Of a DNA stretch of 64,000 nt, positions 8,160-17,559 are shown piece by piece (positions within the stretch are counted from its first letter, which is position 1; each line of letters starts with the position of its first letter). Below the pieces are notes generated by a model. It was not told the origin of the DNA. It was given only the letters and a program-made list of their open reading frames with translations, and did no database searches. Source of the DNA: JAENVU01 sp963756815 (GTDB taxonomy: Bacteria; Actinomycetota; Acidimicrobiia; IMCC26256; JAENVU01); NCBI GenBank assembly GCA_963756815.1, contig CAVWPR010000026.1:6544-70543 (forward strand), given 5' to 3'. A program made the position numbers and the translations under genes.

Positions 8160-9245
8160 ATGGCCGAGATCGATCCCGACACGATGGCGACGCCGTGGCG
8201 TCGCGATCCCTCGGAGACCGCCCCTGCGCTGCAGCGCTGGGCAGAGCACACCGTGGGCGCGGGCGTCGTGGTGAGCGACGTGGGTGAGCCCGGGAACGGG
8301 ATGTCGAGCGAGACCGCGCTGTTCTCGATCACCCATCCGGACGGCCACACCGAGCGGCTCGTGGCCCGCCTCGCCCCGAGTCCCGACGTCTACCCGGTCT
8401 TCGCGACCTACGACCTGGCGATGCAACGCGGTTGCATGGATCTCGTGCGGGAGCGGACCGCGGCCCCGGCACCGGTGTGCCGCTGGCTCGAGACGGACGC
8501 GTCGTGGCTCGGCACGCACTTCCTCGTGATGGACCGCATCGACGGCGACGCGCCCGCCGACATCCCGCCCTACGTCTTCGGCGGCTGGCTGATGGACGCC
8601 TCGCCGGACGAGCGCGACGCGCTCGTCCGCAACTCGGTGGCCGTCCTCGCCGAGGTGCACCGCATCGACCCGGACAACGCCGACCTCTCGTTCGTGACGA
8701 CGGTGCCCGCGGGGCGCTCGGCGATGGTCGCGCAGCTCGAGGACCAACGCGCGTACTACGAGTGGGCCCGTGAGGACGTGACGTACCCGCTGATCGAGCG
8801 GACGTTCGCGTGGCTCGACGCCCATCGGCCCGACGACCGGCCCGCCGTCCTGAACTGGGGCGACAGCCGCATCGGCAACATGCTGTACCGGGACTTCACC
8901 CCGGTCGCGGTCCTCGACTGGGAGATGGCCACGATCGGGCCACGTGAGGTCGACATCGCGTGGATGGTGTTCCTGCACCGCTTCTTCCAGGACCTCGCGG
9001 AGCGGTTCGAGATGCCCGGGATCCCCGACTTCATGTCGGCCGACGCGGTCAGCGCGGAGTACGAGCGGCTGACCGGCTACCGGCCACAGGACCTGCACTG
9101 GTACGAGGTCTACGGTGCACTGCGCTTCGCGATCGTCTCCGTTCGCACCAGCACGCGCGGCATCGCGTACGGGCAGATGGAGGCACCGCCCGACCCGGAC
9201 GACCTCATCATGTTCCGGACGCTGCTCGAGGACATGATCGGCTGA
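8160..9245 (+). CDS. Phosphotransferase family protein (aminoglycoside-phosphotransferase-like)
   Basis: A 361-residue protein of the APH/choline-kinase-like fold. LNWGDSRIGNMLY holds the catalytic Asp of the HGD-type loop (here WGD) and VLDWEMATIGPREVDIAW holds the metal-binding Asp. Actinobacterial members of this type often sit beside acyl-CoA dehydrogenases and are annotated as FadE36-like, where they may act on acyl or steroid intermediates rather than antibiotics. The ATG at 8160 has GAGGTGG 4 nt upstream. The next gene on the same strand follows after 25 bp and may be co-transcribed. Confidence 0.85.
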   Translation: MAEIDPDTMATPWRRDPSETAPALQRWAEHTVGAGVVVSDVGEPGNGMSSETALFSITHPDGHTERLVARLAPSPDVYPVFATYDLAMQRGCMDLVRERTAAPAPVCRWLETDASWLGTHFLVMDRIDGDAPADIPPYVFGGWLMDASPDERDALVRNSVAVLAEVHRIDPDNADLSFVTTVPAGRSAMVAQLEDQRAYYEWAREDVTYPLIERTFAWLDAHRPDDRPAVLNWGDSRIGNMLYRDFTPVAVLDWEMATIGPREVDIAWMVFLHRFFQDLAERFEMPGIPDFMSADAVSAEYERLTGYRPQDLHWYEVYGALRFAIVSVRTSTRGIAYGQMEAPPDPDDLIMFRTLLEDMIG

Positions 9246-9270
9246 GTCCGCCAGGCCGGACGGAGGACCC

Positions 9271-10253
9271 GTGGAGACCGTTCCCGTCATCGACGTCGGT
9301 GGGCTCACCGCGGACACGGTGCCCGACGAGGTGGCGAGCGAGATCGACCGGGCGTGCCGCGACGTCGGGTTCTTCTCCGTGGTGCACCACGGCGTCGATC
9401 CGTCGCTCGCACGCCACCTCGACGCGCTCGCCCGACAGTTCTTCGCGCGCCCGACGCGGAGAAGACGGCAGTCGCGATGACACACGGCGGCACGGCCTGG
9501 CGGGGCTGGTTCCCGCTCCACGGCGAGCTCACCTCGGGAACGCCGGACCACAAGGAGGGCTACTACTTCGGCCGCGAGCTGTCGGCGACGGATCCGCGGG
9601 TGCGGGCCGGCGTCCCCCTCCACGGTCCGAACGTCTGGCCCGCGACCCCCGCACGGCTGCGCCCGGCGCTCCTCGCCTACCTCGACGCGCTCGAGGACCT
9701 CGGTCGTCGGCTCACGGCCGCGATCTCGGTCGCGCTCGGATTCGGTCCGCACACGCTCGCCGACCGCTGGTTCCGCGACCCCGTCGTGCTGCTGCGCCTG
9801 TTCCGGTACCCGCCACCCTCGGAGTCGGCGCCGACGAAGGGCGTCGGCGAGCACACCGACTACGGCTTCCTCACGCTCTTGTGGCAGGACGCGTCGGGCG
9901 GGCTCGAGGTGCGCCGTGGCGACGCCTGGATCGACGTCCCGCCGGCGCCGGACGCGTTCGTGTGCAACCTCGGCGACATGTTGGACCGGGTCACCGGCGG
10001 CCGCTACCGCTCCACGCCCCACCGGGTGCGCTCACCGCGGTCCGGCGATCGCATCTCGATCCCCTTCTTCTTCGACCCCGATTGGGACGCGGTGATGGAG
10101 GAGCTCCCGCTGCCGGGGCCGCGACCCGCCGACGACGCCGACCGCCGATGGGACGGTGCCAGCGTGCACGGCTTCGACGGCACCTACGGCGACTACCTGC
10201 TGGGCAAGGTCGCCAAGGTGTTCCCCGCGCTGCGGGACGCGGTGATCCCCTGA
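9271..10253 (+). CDS. Isopenicillin N synthase-like 2-oxoglutarate/Fe(II) oxygenase, one frame change
   Basis: Read in two frames this gives an about 327-residue oxygenase of the isopenicillin N synthase/2OG-Fe(II) family. The N-terminal DIOX_N part (VPVIDVGGLT, CRDVGFFSVVHHGVD) is in the frame of the GTG at 9271, which has GGAGG 4 nt upstream. A base appears to be missing at about 9447-9451 (expected ...FFALPDAEKTAVAM), after which the second frame runs to the stop. Iron ligands are HTDYG (H and D) and the later STPHRV His, with RISIPFF carrying the 2-oxoglutarate Arg region. The product or substrate cannot be inferred. It is probably in one operon with the upstream kinase. Confidence 0.82.
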
Positions 10254-10279
10254 CCTCCGGCGCCGCCGACGGGCGACGA

Positions 10280-13132
10280 TCAGTCCGGCGCGTCACCCGC
10301 GAGCTCGGTGAGGCTGGCGAACACGGCGCGACGCAGCTCGGACGGGGGCGGCGTGCGCGGGCGCTCCGCCGGCTCGGCGGCCTCCGAGGGCGCGCCGACG
10401 CTCACCGGCACGCGGGCGGCGACCGGGGCCGGATCGGCCGCACGCACCGGCGGCCGCCGACGTGCCGTCGACTCAGCGGGTGCCGGAACCGGAGCCGGAG
10501 CCGGAGCCGGCACGGGCGCCGGGGTCGCGACGGAAGCCGCCGCGGCCGCGCGATGCTCGGCCGCGTTCAGAGCGCGTCGGAGGTCATCCTCGCGTTCACG
10601 GCGATCGGCCAGCTCGACGTCGACTGCGTTGACGTGCGCCCTGGCGCGCTCGAGCTCCGCGCTCATCCGCTCGAGCTCCATCGCGTGCCGTCCGCGCAGC
10701 GCCGCCATCTCCTCCTCCACGACCCGGATCCGACCGGTCGCGGTCTCCGCCTTCGTCCGGAGTCCGGCGAGCGCCTGCTCGGCGATCCGACGGTCGTCGG
10801 CCCGCACGCCCTCGAGCTCGTCGACGCGCGTGCGGGCATCGGCCAACTCGGAGTGCAGCACGTCCCGTGCGGCCAGGGCGACGTCGAGCTCGGCGTGCAA
10901 CACCTGACCGTCGCCCCGCGCCGCAGCCAGCTCGGCGTGGGCGCCGTCGAGCTCCTCACGCGCACGGAGCAGCTCGGCGTCGAGCTCCGAGAGGCGGGCG
11001 AGCGCATCGCCCCGCTCGTCACCGGTGCTCGCCACGACCGCGTCGAGCTCCTCGATCCGTCGTTCGGCACCCGCGTGCCGATCCTGGAGCTGCCGGACCT
11101 CCAGGGCCAGCGAGTCGGCCTTTGCCACCGCGACATCGCGCTCGGCCCGCGCGGTCGACAGCGCATCGCGCACCTCGGACGCCGCGGCCTCCGATGCCGC
11201 CGCGGCTGCGGTGGCCTCCGCGACTCGCGCGTCGAGGTCGGCGATGCGCGCGTCGAGCGCGGCGACGTGATCGGCGCGCTCGACGAGCTCCGCGGTCAGC
11301 GTCAGGACCTGGGCCTCCTGCGCGGCGAGGAGCTCGGCTGCCTGCTCGGCCTCGGCCGCACGCACGTCGAGCTCGGCGGTCAGCGCCTCGGCGTGCTCGA
11401 CCGCCGCGGCGAGCTCGGCGCCGCGCCGATCGGCGCTCGTCGTGGCGGCCTCCAGCTCGGCAGTGCGCTCCGCCAGTTCGGCCGTGAGCTCGTCGACGCG
11501 GGCCGAGGCGCTCCCGAGCTCCGCCCCGAGGCGGTCGGTTCGGTCCTTCGCACCGGCGAGCTCGGCCGTCAGCTGGTCGATGCGGGCGGTGGCGACCGTC
11601 AGCTCGACGCTGATGCTCTCCCCCCGGTTGGACGAGTCGCCGAGCTCGGCGCTCAGGGTCTCGACGAGCTGCCGGGAGGATGCCAGCTCGGCGGCCAACA
11701 CGTCGGCGCGGGCATTGGCTTCGTCGATCTCGCTCGCGAGGTGCTCGGCCCGGGCCGACGCCGAGGTCAGCTCCGCCGCTGTCGCCGCGTGCGTCGCCTG
11801 CAGATCCACCGCGTGCTGCTCGTGCTCGTGGCGCAGCGACGCGAGCTCGGCCTCGAGGTCGCGCGCCCGTGCCTCGGCCGCGGCGGCGGCGGCGCGGAGC
11901 CCGTCGAGCGAATCGTCGAGCTCGGCGCGCACGCCGTCCACGTCGACGAGCCGACCCTCCGCCGCCTCGGCGCGCGCCCGCAGCTCCGCGACGGTCCGGT
12001 CGGCGGCGTCGGCCGCAGTGCGCGTCTCGCCGAGCTCGAGGCGGAGGGAGGCGATGACGGCATCGGCGTCGTCGACGCGATGCCCCACGCTGCCGAGCTG
12101 CTCGGTGAGCTCGGCCACCCGCTGCTCGGCTTCGAGCGCACGCGTGCGGGTCTCGACCACCTCGCGTTCGATCTCGCGTGCCCGCGCCTGGGCCGCGGCG
12201 ACCACCTCGGTGGAGTCCGACGTCCGCTGCTGGGCCTCCACGCCGAGGAGTCGCGCGTGGAGCACGGACAGCTCCTCGCGTGCCCGGTCCAGGTCGCCAC
12301 GGGTCGCCTCGAGCGTGTCGTTCGTCATGGTGCGCTGGGTCCGGACCGATTCGATCTCGTCGCGGAGCTCGTTGGTGCGGGTCTCGGCCGACTTCGCCCG
12401 GGCGACGGCGATGGCGAGCTCGTCGCGCAGCTCGCGCACGTGCTGCTCCTCGACCCCGTCGCCGCCGACGGGCCGCGGGCCGCCCGTGCTCGTGGCGCGG
12501 TGGAGCACCTCGGTGACCTTCTCGAGCCGGCGCTCCGCGTGGAGGCGTGCGTCACTGACGCGCTGCAGCTCGAGCCGGGCCGCGTCACGCTCCCGCAACG
12601 CCTCGAGGAGTCGCTGCCGGTGCGCCTCACCGAGCTGCTCGCGCTCGGCGAGCTCGGTCTGCAGCGTCCGCAGCTCCGGGGAGAACGTCGGCGGCGGCGG
12701 AGCCGGCGCGGTCCCGTCGCCCCCGGACGTCGTGTCTGTCGGAAGTGGCGCGCCCAGTCGCCGCCGCTCCTCCTGGATCGCGCGGAACCGTGCCTGGGCG
12801 ACCATTCGCTCGTGCTCGGAGCGCTCCTCGAGCATCTCCCGACGCAGGGCCGCGAGCTGCTTCTCGGTGTCGGCGCGGGCGGCGGCGACCTCCTCGAGCG
12901 CGCGTCGCTGTGCGAGGGCGACCGAGCGCGCCTCGTCGGCAGCCAACGCGTTCGCACGTGCGGCGGCCTCGAGCTCGGTCGCGGCCTTGCGGCCCTTGGC
13001 CGCACCGGGCGTGATCTCGACGACGCTCTTCTGGAACACGGGCGGCGCCGGGAGCCTCGCCGCGGTGCGGTTCGCGACGATCTCGTCCAGCGTCTGCCTC
13101 GCCCGGCCGTCGGGGTTCGTGGGAGTGCTCAG
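10280..13132 (-). CDS. Long coiled-coil protein with Pro/Ala-rich tail, CTG start
   Basis: About 950 residues, nearly all of it predicted coiled coil: repeated Ala/Glu/Leu/Arg heptads such as LTAELAERTAELEAATT and ELDAELLRAREELD run from about residue 60 to 830. They are followed by a Pro/Ala linker (VPAPAPAPVPAPA) and a short C-terminal segment (SELRRAVFASLTELAGDAPD). No enzymatic motif or membrane segment is seen. The frame has a GTG at 13039, but it stays open upstream to a CTG at 13132 with a very strong GAGGGGGG site 4 nt before it; the extension TLDEIVANRTAARLPAPPVFQKS looks coding, so CTG is the likely start. It could be a cytoskeletal or polar scaffold like Scy/FilP, or a chromosome-organising protein; no direct family match was recognised. 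Confidence 0.8.
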   Translation of the reverse strand: MSTPTNPDGRARQTLDEIVANRTAARLPAPPVFQKSVVEITPGAAKGRKAATELEAAARANALAADEARSVALAQRRALEEVAAARADTEKQLAALRREMLEERSEHERMVAQARFRAIQEERRRLGAPLPTDTTSGGDGTAPAPPPPTFSPELRTLQTELAEREQLGEAHRQRLLEALRERDAARLELQRVSDARLHAERRLEKVTEVLHRATSTGGPRPVGGDGVEEQHVRELRDELAIAVARAKSAETRTNELRDEIESVRTQRTMTNDTLEATRGDLDRAREELSVLHARLLGVEAQQRTSDSTEVVAAAQARAREIEREVVETRTRALEAEQRVAELTEQLGSVGHRVDDADAVIASLRLELGETRTAADAADRTVAELRARAEAAEGRLVDVDGVRAELDDSLDGLRAAAAAAEARARDLEAELASLRHEHEQHAVDLQATHAATAAELTSASARAEHLASEIDEANARADVLAAELASSRQLVETLSAELGDSSNRGESISVELTVATARIDQLTAELAGAKDRTDRLGAELGSASARVDELTAELAERTAELEAATTSADRRGAELAAAVEHAEALTAELDVRAAEAEQAAELLAAQEAQVLTLTAELVERADHVAALDARIADLDARVAEATAAAAASEAAASEVRDALSTARAERDVAVAKADSLALEVRQLQDRHAGAERRIEELDAVVASTGDERGDALARLSELDAELLRAREELDGAHAELAAARGDGQVLHAELDVALAARDVLHSELADARTRVDELEGVRADDRRIAEQALAGLRTKAETATGRIRVVEEEMAALRGRHAMELERMSAELERARAHVNAVDVELADRREREDDLRRALNAAEHRAAAAASVATPAPVPAPAPAPVPAPAESTARRRPPVRAADPAPVAARVPVSVGAPSEAAEPAERPRTPPPSELRRAVFASLTELAGDAPD

Positions 13133-13362
13133 GGGTCCCCCCTCTCACGGTCGTGGGTGCCCCTCGTCCATTCCTTTCGACCACGAAACGCCGCAAACTT
13201 GACTCATCGACCTCAACGAGAGGTATCGGGAAGGACGTGACGCCTCGTCCGGGATCGCCCCCACCCCGAATTGGTGCGCAGAAGACGCCGAAAATCGCCG
13301 GATCTGGGCGTCGGTTCGGCGCGAGGCGGCCGGCCGGACCGCCTGGGGAGGCGGCGCGGGCC

Positions 13363-14481
13363 TCAGGCGAGGGAGTCGACGGGGACGACCTGGGCCGTCG
13401 GCGTGTCGATCGGGCCCTCGGGGAGGAAGAAGCGCCAGAAGACGAGGCCGAACGGGCGACCCTCGGTGTCGAGCCAGTTCGGGACGCCCGGGTCGCGGTG
13501 CGCGACGACGGCCCGGAACGAGCCGTCACCGTCGAGCACGGTCTGCGCCCGGTTCAGCGCGACGCTCCGGTGCACGTAGTCGAACGTCTGCATGTGCCGG
13601 TTCCAGAGGCTGACGCTCGCGCACCGGCAGTCGGGCCACCGGGCGGTCATCACCAGCGCCTCGTCGGGCCCGAGCACGTACGGCGCCATGGAGTACGACG
13701 CGTCGATGGCGGCCAGAGCGTGGTCGGCCGGCGGGACCGGCGGCGGGAAGGCGTTCGGTTCGCGGGACACGAACGCGGGCTGGTCACCCTGCATCGGTGG
13801 ACCCATGTCGACGGTGCGAGTGCGCACGTAGTTGGTGACGCGACGGAAGCCGGCGGCGACGGACGCATCGGTCGGCGGTGGCGGCGGACCTTCGACGTCG
13901 AGCACCTCGATCGTGAGCTTCGGGTCGCGCACCGGCATCGCGCCCGGCCGCCAGAGCTCCTCCCAGTAGTGGCGCGTGGTGATGCGCGTGGCCGCCGGCG
14001 TCAGCGGCATCCAGTTGCGGTTGCGCTCCTCGCCGCCGAGGAAGATCTCGTAGTCGCCGCCGGCATCGACGTCGAAATCCGTGTCGTTGAACACGCCCCC
14101 GGTCCGGTCGGGGAAACCACCGTCGGCTCCGCCCTCCTCGATCGTGAAGGACGTGTAGACCGCGCCGTCGAGATTGCCGGTCACCCGGTACGCGTGTGCG
14201 CCGGAGATCGGCGTGTCGAAGTAGAGGGCGTCGGCGTTGTCCCCGAGCGATTTGCGCGTCGACGTGACGATCGCACGCCACACCGGAGCCTCCGCCGTCC
14301 CCTCGAAGTGACCGACGAAGCCACCTTCGATCAGGTGCCCGAGTGAACGGAGCGCACCGCCGACATCCTCCGGTCCGGAGATCATCCACTCCTCACCGGC
14401 GTACCGGTCGGCGATCGACCGCAGTGTCTCGAGCAGCTCGAGGAACGCGACCTTGCTCTCGGACTCCGGCGCCTCACTCAT
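13363..14481 (-). CDS. DUF1214 domain protein
   Basis: A 372-residue protein whose C-terminal half fits DUF1214 (YVLGPDEALVMTARWPDCRCASVSLWNRHMQTFDYVHR and the following DGSFRAVVAHRDPGVPNWLDT). The N-terminal half is helical and acidic (VAFLELLETLRSIADRYAG). No signal peptide. DUF1214 proteins occur widely with DUF1254 in bacteria that degrade lipids and xenobiotics, and their biochemical role is not established. The ATG at 14481 is preceded by a TACCCT box at 8 nt, with no ribosome site, which supports this start. It is divergent from the sulfotransferase gene 32 bp away. Confidence 0.82.
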   Translation of the reverse strand: MSEAPESESKVAFLELLETLRSIADRYAGEEWMISGPEDVGGALRSLGHLIEGGFVGHFEGTAEAPVWRAIVTSTRKSLGDNADALYFDTPISGAHAYRVTGNLDGAVYTSFTIEEGGADGGFPDRTGGVFNDTDFDVDAGGDYEIFLGGEERNRNWMPLTPAATRITTRHYWEELWRPGAMPVRDPKLTIEVLDVEGPPPPPTDASVAAGFRRVTNYVRTRTVDMGPPMQGDQPAFVSREPNAFPPPVPPADHALAAIDASYSMAPYVLGPDEALVMTARWPDCRCASVSLWNRHMQTFDYVHRSVALNRAQTVLDGDGSFRAVVAHRDPGVPNWLDTEGRPFGLVFWRFFLPEGPIDTPTAQVVPVDSLA

Positions 14482-14489
14482 GCCGGCGC

Positions 14490-14495
14490 AGGGTA
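14490..14495 (-). promoter_or_regulatory. TANNNT -10 box of the DUF1214 gene
   Basis: On the reverse strand TACCCT lies 8 nt before the ATG at 14481. It is back to back with the box of the opposing sulfotransferase gene. Confidence 0.5.
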
Positions 14496-14500
14496 GGCGG

Positions 14501-14506
14501 TACGTT
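14501..14506 (+). promoter_or_regulatory. TANNNT -10 box of the sulfotransferase gene
   Basis: TACGTT is followed by 7 nt and the GTG at 14514; no ribosome site is present, as expected for a leaderless transcript. Confidence 0.5.
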
Positions 14507-14513
14507 GCCGCCC

Positions 14514-15674
14514 GTGAACGTTGACGAGCTGGTGCAGCAGGCGTGCGACGAAGCGGGATCCGACGACTTCGGCGCCCACCAGTGGCGCGAGGGCCTCGAC
14601 CGGCTCGCCGACGCGCTCGACACCGAGGCGCGCCTCAACGACGTCGGCGCGGCCGTGGTGCCCGGCGAGCTGACGGGTTACCTGAAGGACCGCCTCGCGA
14701 TCACCGCGTACCGCGCCGCCCATCCCGACGTGGCGACCGTCGACGTCGTGCCGCCGATCGTGATCGTCGGCCAGGGCCGCACCGGGACCACGATCCTCCA
14801 TGACCTGCTCGCGCTCGACCCGGCGACACGGGTTCCCGCGACGTGGGAGGTCGACCGGCCGGTGCCACCACCCGAGACCGCCACGTTCGACACCGACCCA
14901 CGCATCGCCGAGGTCGACGAGACGCTCGCGATGGTGGACCTCGTGCTGCCCGGGTTCCGCGCCATGCACCCGATGGGCGCCCGCCTGCCCCAGGAGTGCG
15001 TGCGCATCACCGGCTCCGACTTCCGATCGATGATCTTCCCCACGCAGTACCACGTGCCGACGTACGCGCACTGGCTGCTCCACGAGACCGACATGGCCTC
15101 GGCATACACGTGGCACCACGTGTTCCTCCAGCACCTGCAGTCGCGCCACCCGACGACGAGGTGGGTGCTGAAGTCGCCCGGACACATCTGGTGCCTCGAC
15201 GCGTTGCTGGCCGAGTACCCGAACGCGCTCCTCGTGCAGACCCACCGCGACCCGTTGCGGATCATCGCGTCCATCAGCTCGCTCGTGGCCCATCTGCGCA
15301 AGCTCGCGTGCGACGACCCGACGATCCCCGAGGCGGCGCAGGAGTTCGCCGAGTACATCGTCGACGGTCTCGACCGCTCGCTCGACGACCGGGAGTCCGG
15401 TGTCGTCGCACCGGAGCAGGTGGTCGACCTGCAGTTCGCCGAGTTCATGGTCGACCCGTTCGGCACCATCCGCACGATCTACGACCGCCTCGACCTCGAG
15501 CTCACCGCCGAGACCGAGCAGCGCATGCGCGACTTCCTCGCCGCCAACCCCAAGGGTGCACACGGCGTGCACCACTACACGTGGGAGGCCACGGGGCTCG
15601 ACGTCGGCGAGTGGCGCGCCCGGACCCAGCGCTACCAGGACCACTTCGCGGTCCCGAGCGAACCGCTCGACTAG
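14514..15674 (+). CDS. Sulfotransferase family protein
   Basis: A 386-residue PAPS-dependent sulfotransferase of the bacterial Sulfotransfer_3 type. IVIVGQGRTGTTILHDLLA is the 5'-phosphosulfate loop, WVLKSPGHIWCLDAL the core with the conserved KSPxH, and LVQTHRDPLRIIASISS the 3'-phosphate binding motif. It would transfer sulfate to a hydroxyl of a lipid or small metabolite; the acceptor is unknown. The GTG at 14514 follows a -10 box at 7 nt and gives a normal-length protein. It ends 12 bp from the convergent thioesterase gene. Confidence 0.9.
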   Translation: MNVDELVQQACDEAGSDDFGAHQWREGLDRLADALDTEARLNDVGAAVVPGELTGYLKDRLAITAYRAAHPDVATVDVVPPIVIVGQGRTGTTILHDLLALDPATRVPATWEVDRPVPPPETATFDTDPRIAEVDETLAMVDLVLPGFRAMHPMGARLPQECVRITGSDFRSMIFPTQYHVPTYAHWLLHETDMASAYTWHHVFLQHLQSRHPTTRWVLKSPGHIWCLDALLAEYPNALLVQTHRDPLRIIASISSLVAHLRKLACDDPTIPEAAQEFAEYIVDGLDRSLDDRESGVVAPEQVVDLQFAEFMVDPFGTIRTIYDRLDLELTAETEQRMRDFLAANPKGAHGVHHYTWEATGLDVGEWRARTQRYQDHFAVPSEPLD

Positions 15675-15686
15675 CCGGTCCTCGCC

Positions 15687-16346
15687 CTACCGCGGGTCGG
15701 GCGAGGCGGCGAAGACGCTCGGGTCGATCGCGATGTAGATGGCCCGGCACGTCGCGGTCACGACGCCGTCGACGGTCGCCTCGCCGCTGATGAACAGCTT
15801 GCGGCGCTCCCGTCCGTCGAGGCGCGCCCGCATCACCACCGGCGTCTCGATCGGCGTCGGCCCGACGTAGCGGACGGTCAGCTCGCCGGTGAACGCGGGT
15901 TGACCGATGCGTCCGATGATGAACCCGGTGACGTCGTCGAACGCGGCGGCGATCATCCCGCCGTGGGCGCGGCCCGGCGGGCCCTCGAAGCCCTTGCGGA
16001 ACAGCACGTGGGCGACGACCTCACCACCGCCGGGCTCCACCTCGATGTCCACCGCCGCCGGGTTGGCGAGGCCGGCGACGGCGCGGTCGTTGAACCCTCC
16101 GGCACCCACGCCGACGGGGAACGAGCCACCGTGCTCGTCGCGCGCCGCCTGCATCAGCGCCATGCGATCCCGGCGGGGCGTGGCGTCGAGTCTCGCGACG
16201 AGCGCTTCCGCCATCGTGCGGATCTCGTCGTACGCGTCCTCCTCGGGTTGCGCGCGCACGAAGGCGTGGACGATGTCGCGCAGCGCGTGCGCAGCCGTCA
16301 CGCGTGACTCCTCGAGGAACGTCCCGTCGTCGCTGGTGAAGGTCAT
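15687..16346 (-). CDS. PaaI-like hotdog-fold thioesterase
   Basis: A 219-residue protein. The C-terminal two thirds form a hotdog-fold acyl-CoA thioesterase domain (GPPGRAHGGMIAAAFDDVTGFII, with the HGG motif, then FTGELTVRYVGPTPIETPVV). The N-terminal third is an extra helical segment (ALRDIVHAFVRAQPEEDAYDEIRTMAEAL). It would hydrolyse a CoA thioester in fatty-acid or aromatic breakdown. The ATG overlaps the stop of the upstream dehydrogenase gene by 4 nt, so the two are one translationally coupled operon. Confidence 0.87.
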   Translation of the reverse strand: MTFTSDDGTFLEESRVTAAHALRDIVHAFVRAQPEEDAYDEIRTMAEALVARLDATPRRDRMALMQAARDEHGGSFPVGVGAGGFNDRAVAGLANPAAVDIEVEPGGGEVVAHVLFRKGFEGPPGRAHGGMIAAAFDDVTGFIIGRIGQPAFTGELTVRYVGPTPIETPVVMRARLDGRERRKLFISGEATVDGVVTATCRAIYIAIDPSVFAASPDPR

Positions 16347-17446
16347 GCGACGCTCAGGACGGTGCGGAGCCCCTCGCGGTTGCGCATGAGGTCGAGCGCG
16401 TCCTCGGTCTGCTCGAGCGGCATGCGGTGCGTGATCATGCCCTCGAGGTCGAGCCGGCCCGCCCGCCACAGCGCGAGCAGCTTCGGGATGTCCCGCTGCG
16501 CGTGGACCGAGCCGAGCAGGCAGCCGATGAGCTTCTTCTCGGCGGCACCGAACGCCACGACCGCGGGGATCGAGATGCCCTGGTCGAGCGGGGGCGCTCC
16601 GACGCACACCGTGGTGCCGCCCGGCCGGGTGGCCATGATCCCCTGCTCGATCAGCGCCGCCTGCCCCGCCGCCTCGAACGCGTAATCGACGCCGATGCCG
16701 TCAGTGAGCGCGAACGCCTGCGCGAACACGTCGTCGGTCGTGGGGTCGATCACGTCCGTGGCGCCGAACGCGAGCGCCGCGTCACGTCGCGCGCCGACCG
16801 GGTCCACCACGATGATCCGTGACGCGGCCGCGAGCCGTGCGCCCTGGGTGACCGCGATGCCGATCCCACCGGCGCCGAGCACGAGGACGGTCGCACCCTC
16901 CTCGACCTTCGCCGTGTTCAGCACCGCGCCCACCCCCGTCTGCACCGCGCAGCCGATGACGCACGCGACGTCGAGGGGCACGTCGGCACCCACCTTGACC
17001 ACGCCGGCCTCGGGCATGATCGCCCGCTCGGCCCACGCCGCGGTGGCGAGCCCGCGGTAGACGATCGCGCCGTCGCGCGACAGTGGGCTGGTGCCGTCGG
17101 GCAGCAGGTTGGAGAACAACGACATGCTGTAGACCGAGCACAGCGTCGGTTGGCCGCGCGTGCAGAAGTAGCACGTGCCGCAGGCGGGCAGCGGCGTGAG
17201 CACCACCTGGTCCCCCGGCGCCACCGACGTCACGCCGGCGCCCACCTCCTCGACGACCCCGGCGGCCTCGTGTCCGAGCACCACCGGCAAGGGCGCGGGG
17301 AACGAGCCGTCGATCACCGACAGGTCGGAGTGGCAGACGCCGCACGCCGCGACCCGCACGAGCACCTCTCCGGCCTTGGGCGGTCGGATGTCGATCTCGC
17401 TCACGGCGACCGGGGTGTTGGGCTGCTCCAGGACTGCTGCGCGCAC
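16343..17446 (-). CDS. Zinc-dependent alcohol dehydrogenase
   Basis: A 367-residue medium-chain dehydrogenase/reductase oxidising an alcohol with NAD(P). Motifs: CGVCHSD with the catalytic-zinc Cys, GHEAAGVVEEVG with the zinc His, CGTCYFCTRGQPTLC with the four structural-zinc cysteines, and VLGAGGIGIAVTQGA as the Rossmann dinucleotide turn. The GTG at 17446 is preferred over an upstream frame extension because GAAGGAGC lies 6 nt before it. It is the first gene of an operon with the thioesterase, which suggests breakdown of an alcohol by way of its acyl-CoA. It resembles the Rxyl_3153/NDMA-type family, but NDMA dependence is not visible in the sequence. Confidence 0.9.
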   Translation of the reverse strand: MRAAVLEQPNTPVAVSEIDIRPPKAGEVLVRVAACGVCHSDLSVIDGSFPAPLPVVLGHEAAGVVEEVGAGVTSVAPGDQVVLTPLPACGTCYFCTRGQPTLCSVYSMSLFSNLLPDGTSPLSRDGAIVYRGLATAAWAERAIMPEAGVVKVGADVPLDVACVIGCAVQTGVGAVLNTAKVEEGATVLVLGAGGIGIAVTQGARLAAASRIIVVDPVGARRDAALAFGATDVIDPTTDDVFAQAFALTDGIGVDYAFEAAGQAALIEQGIMATRPGGTTVCVGAPPLDQGISIPAVVAFGAAEKKLIGCLLGSVHAQRDIPKLLALWRAGRLDLEGMITHRMPLEQTEDALDLMRNREGLRTVLSVA

Positions 17447-17546
17447 GATCGCTCCTTCAGCGGGGACGGGCACAGTTTCTAGGCGACGAGCCGGCACGAG
17501 CGGGAGTCTGCGCGCCCGGCCCGGGCGGCGTCGGTGTCATGGCGTC

Positions 17547-17552
17547 TACCGT
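17547..17552 (+). promoter_or_regulatory. TANNNT -10 box of the SDR gene at 17560
   Basis: TACCGT lies 7 nt before the ATG at 17560, with no ribosome site. It favours this start over an in-frame ATG at 17539. Confidence 0.5.
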
Positions 17553-17559
17553 CCCTCCC

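Noticed and set aside
8960..13240. Open + strand frame of 1426 codons antisense to the coiled-coil gene
   Set aside because: It is a shadow of the GC-rich heptad codons of the reverse-strand gene. Its translation has Arg/Leu/Gly-rich repeats with no family motifs, and it also overlaps the real oxygenase gene.
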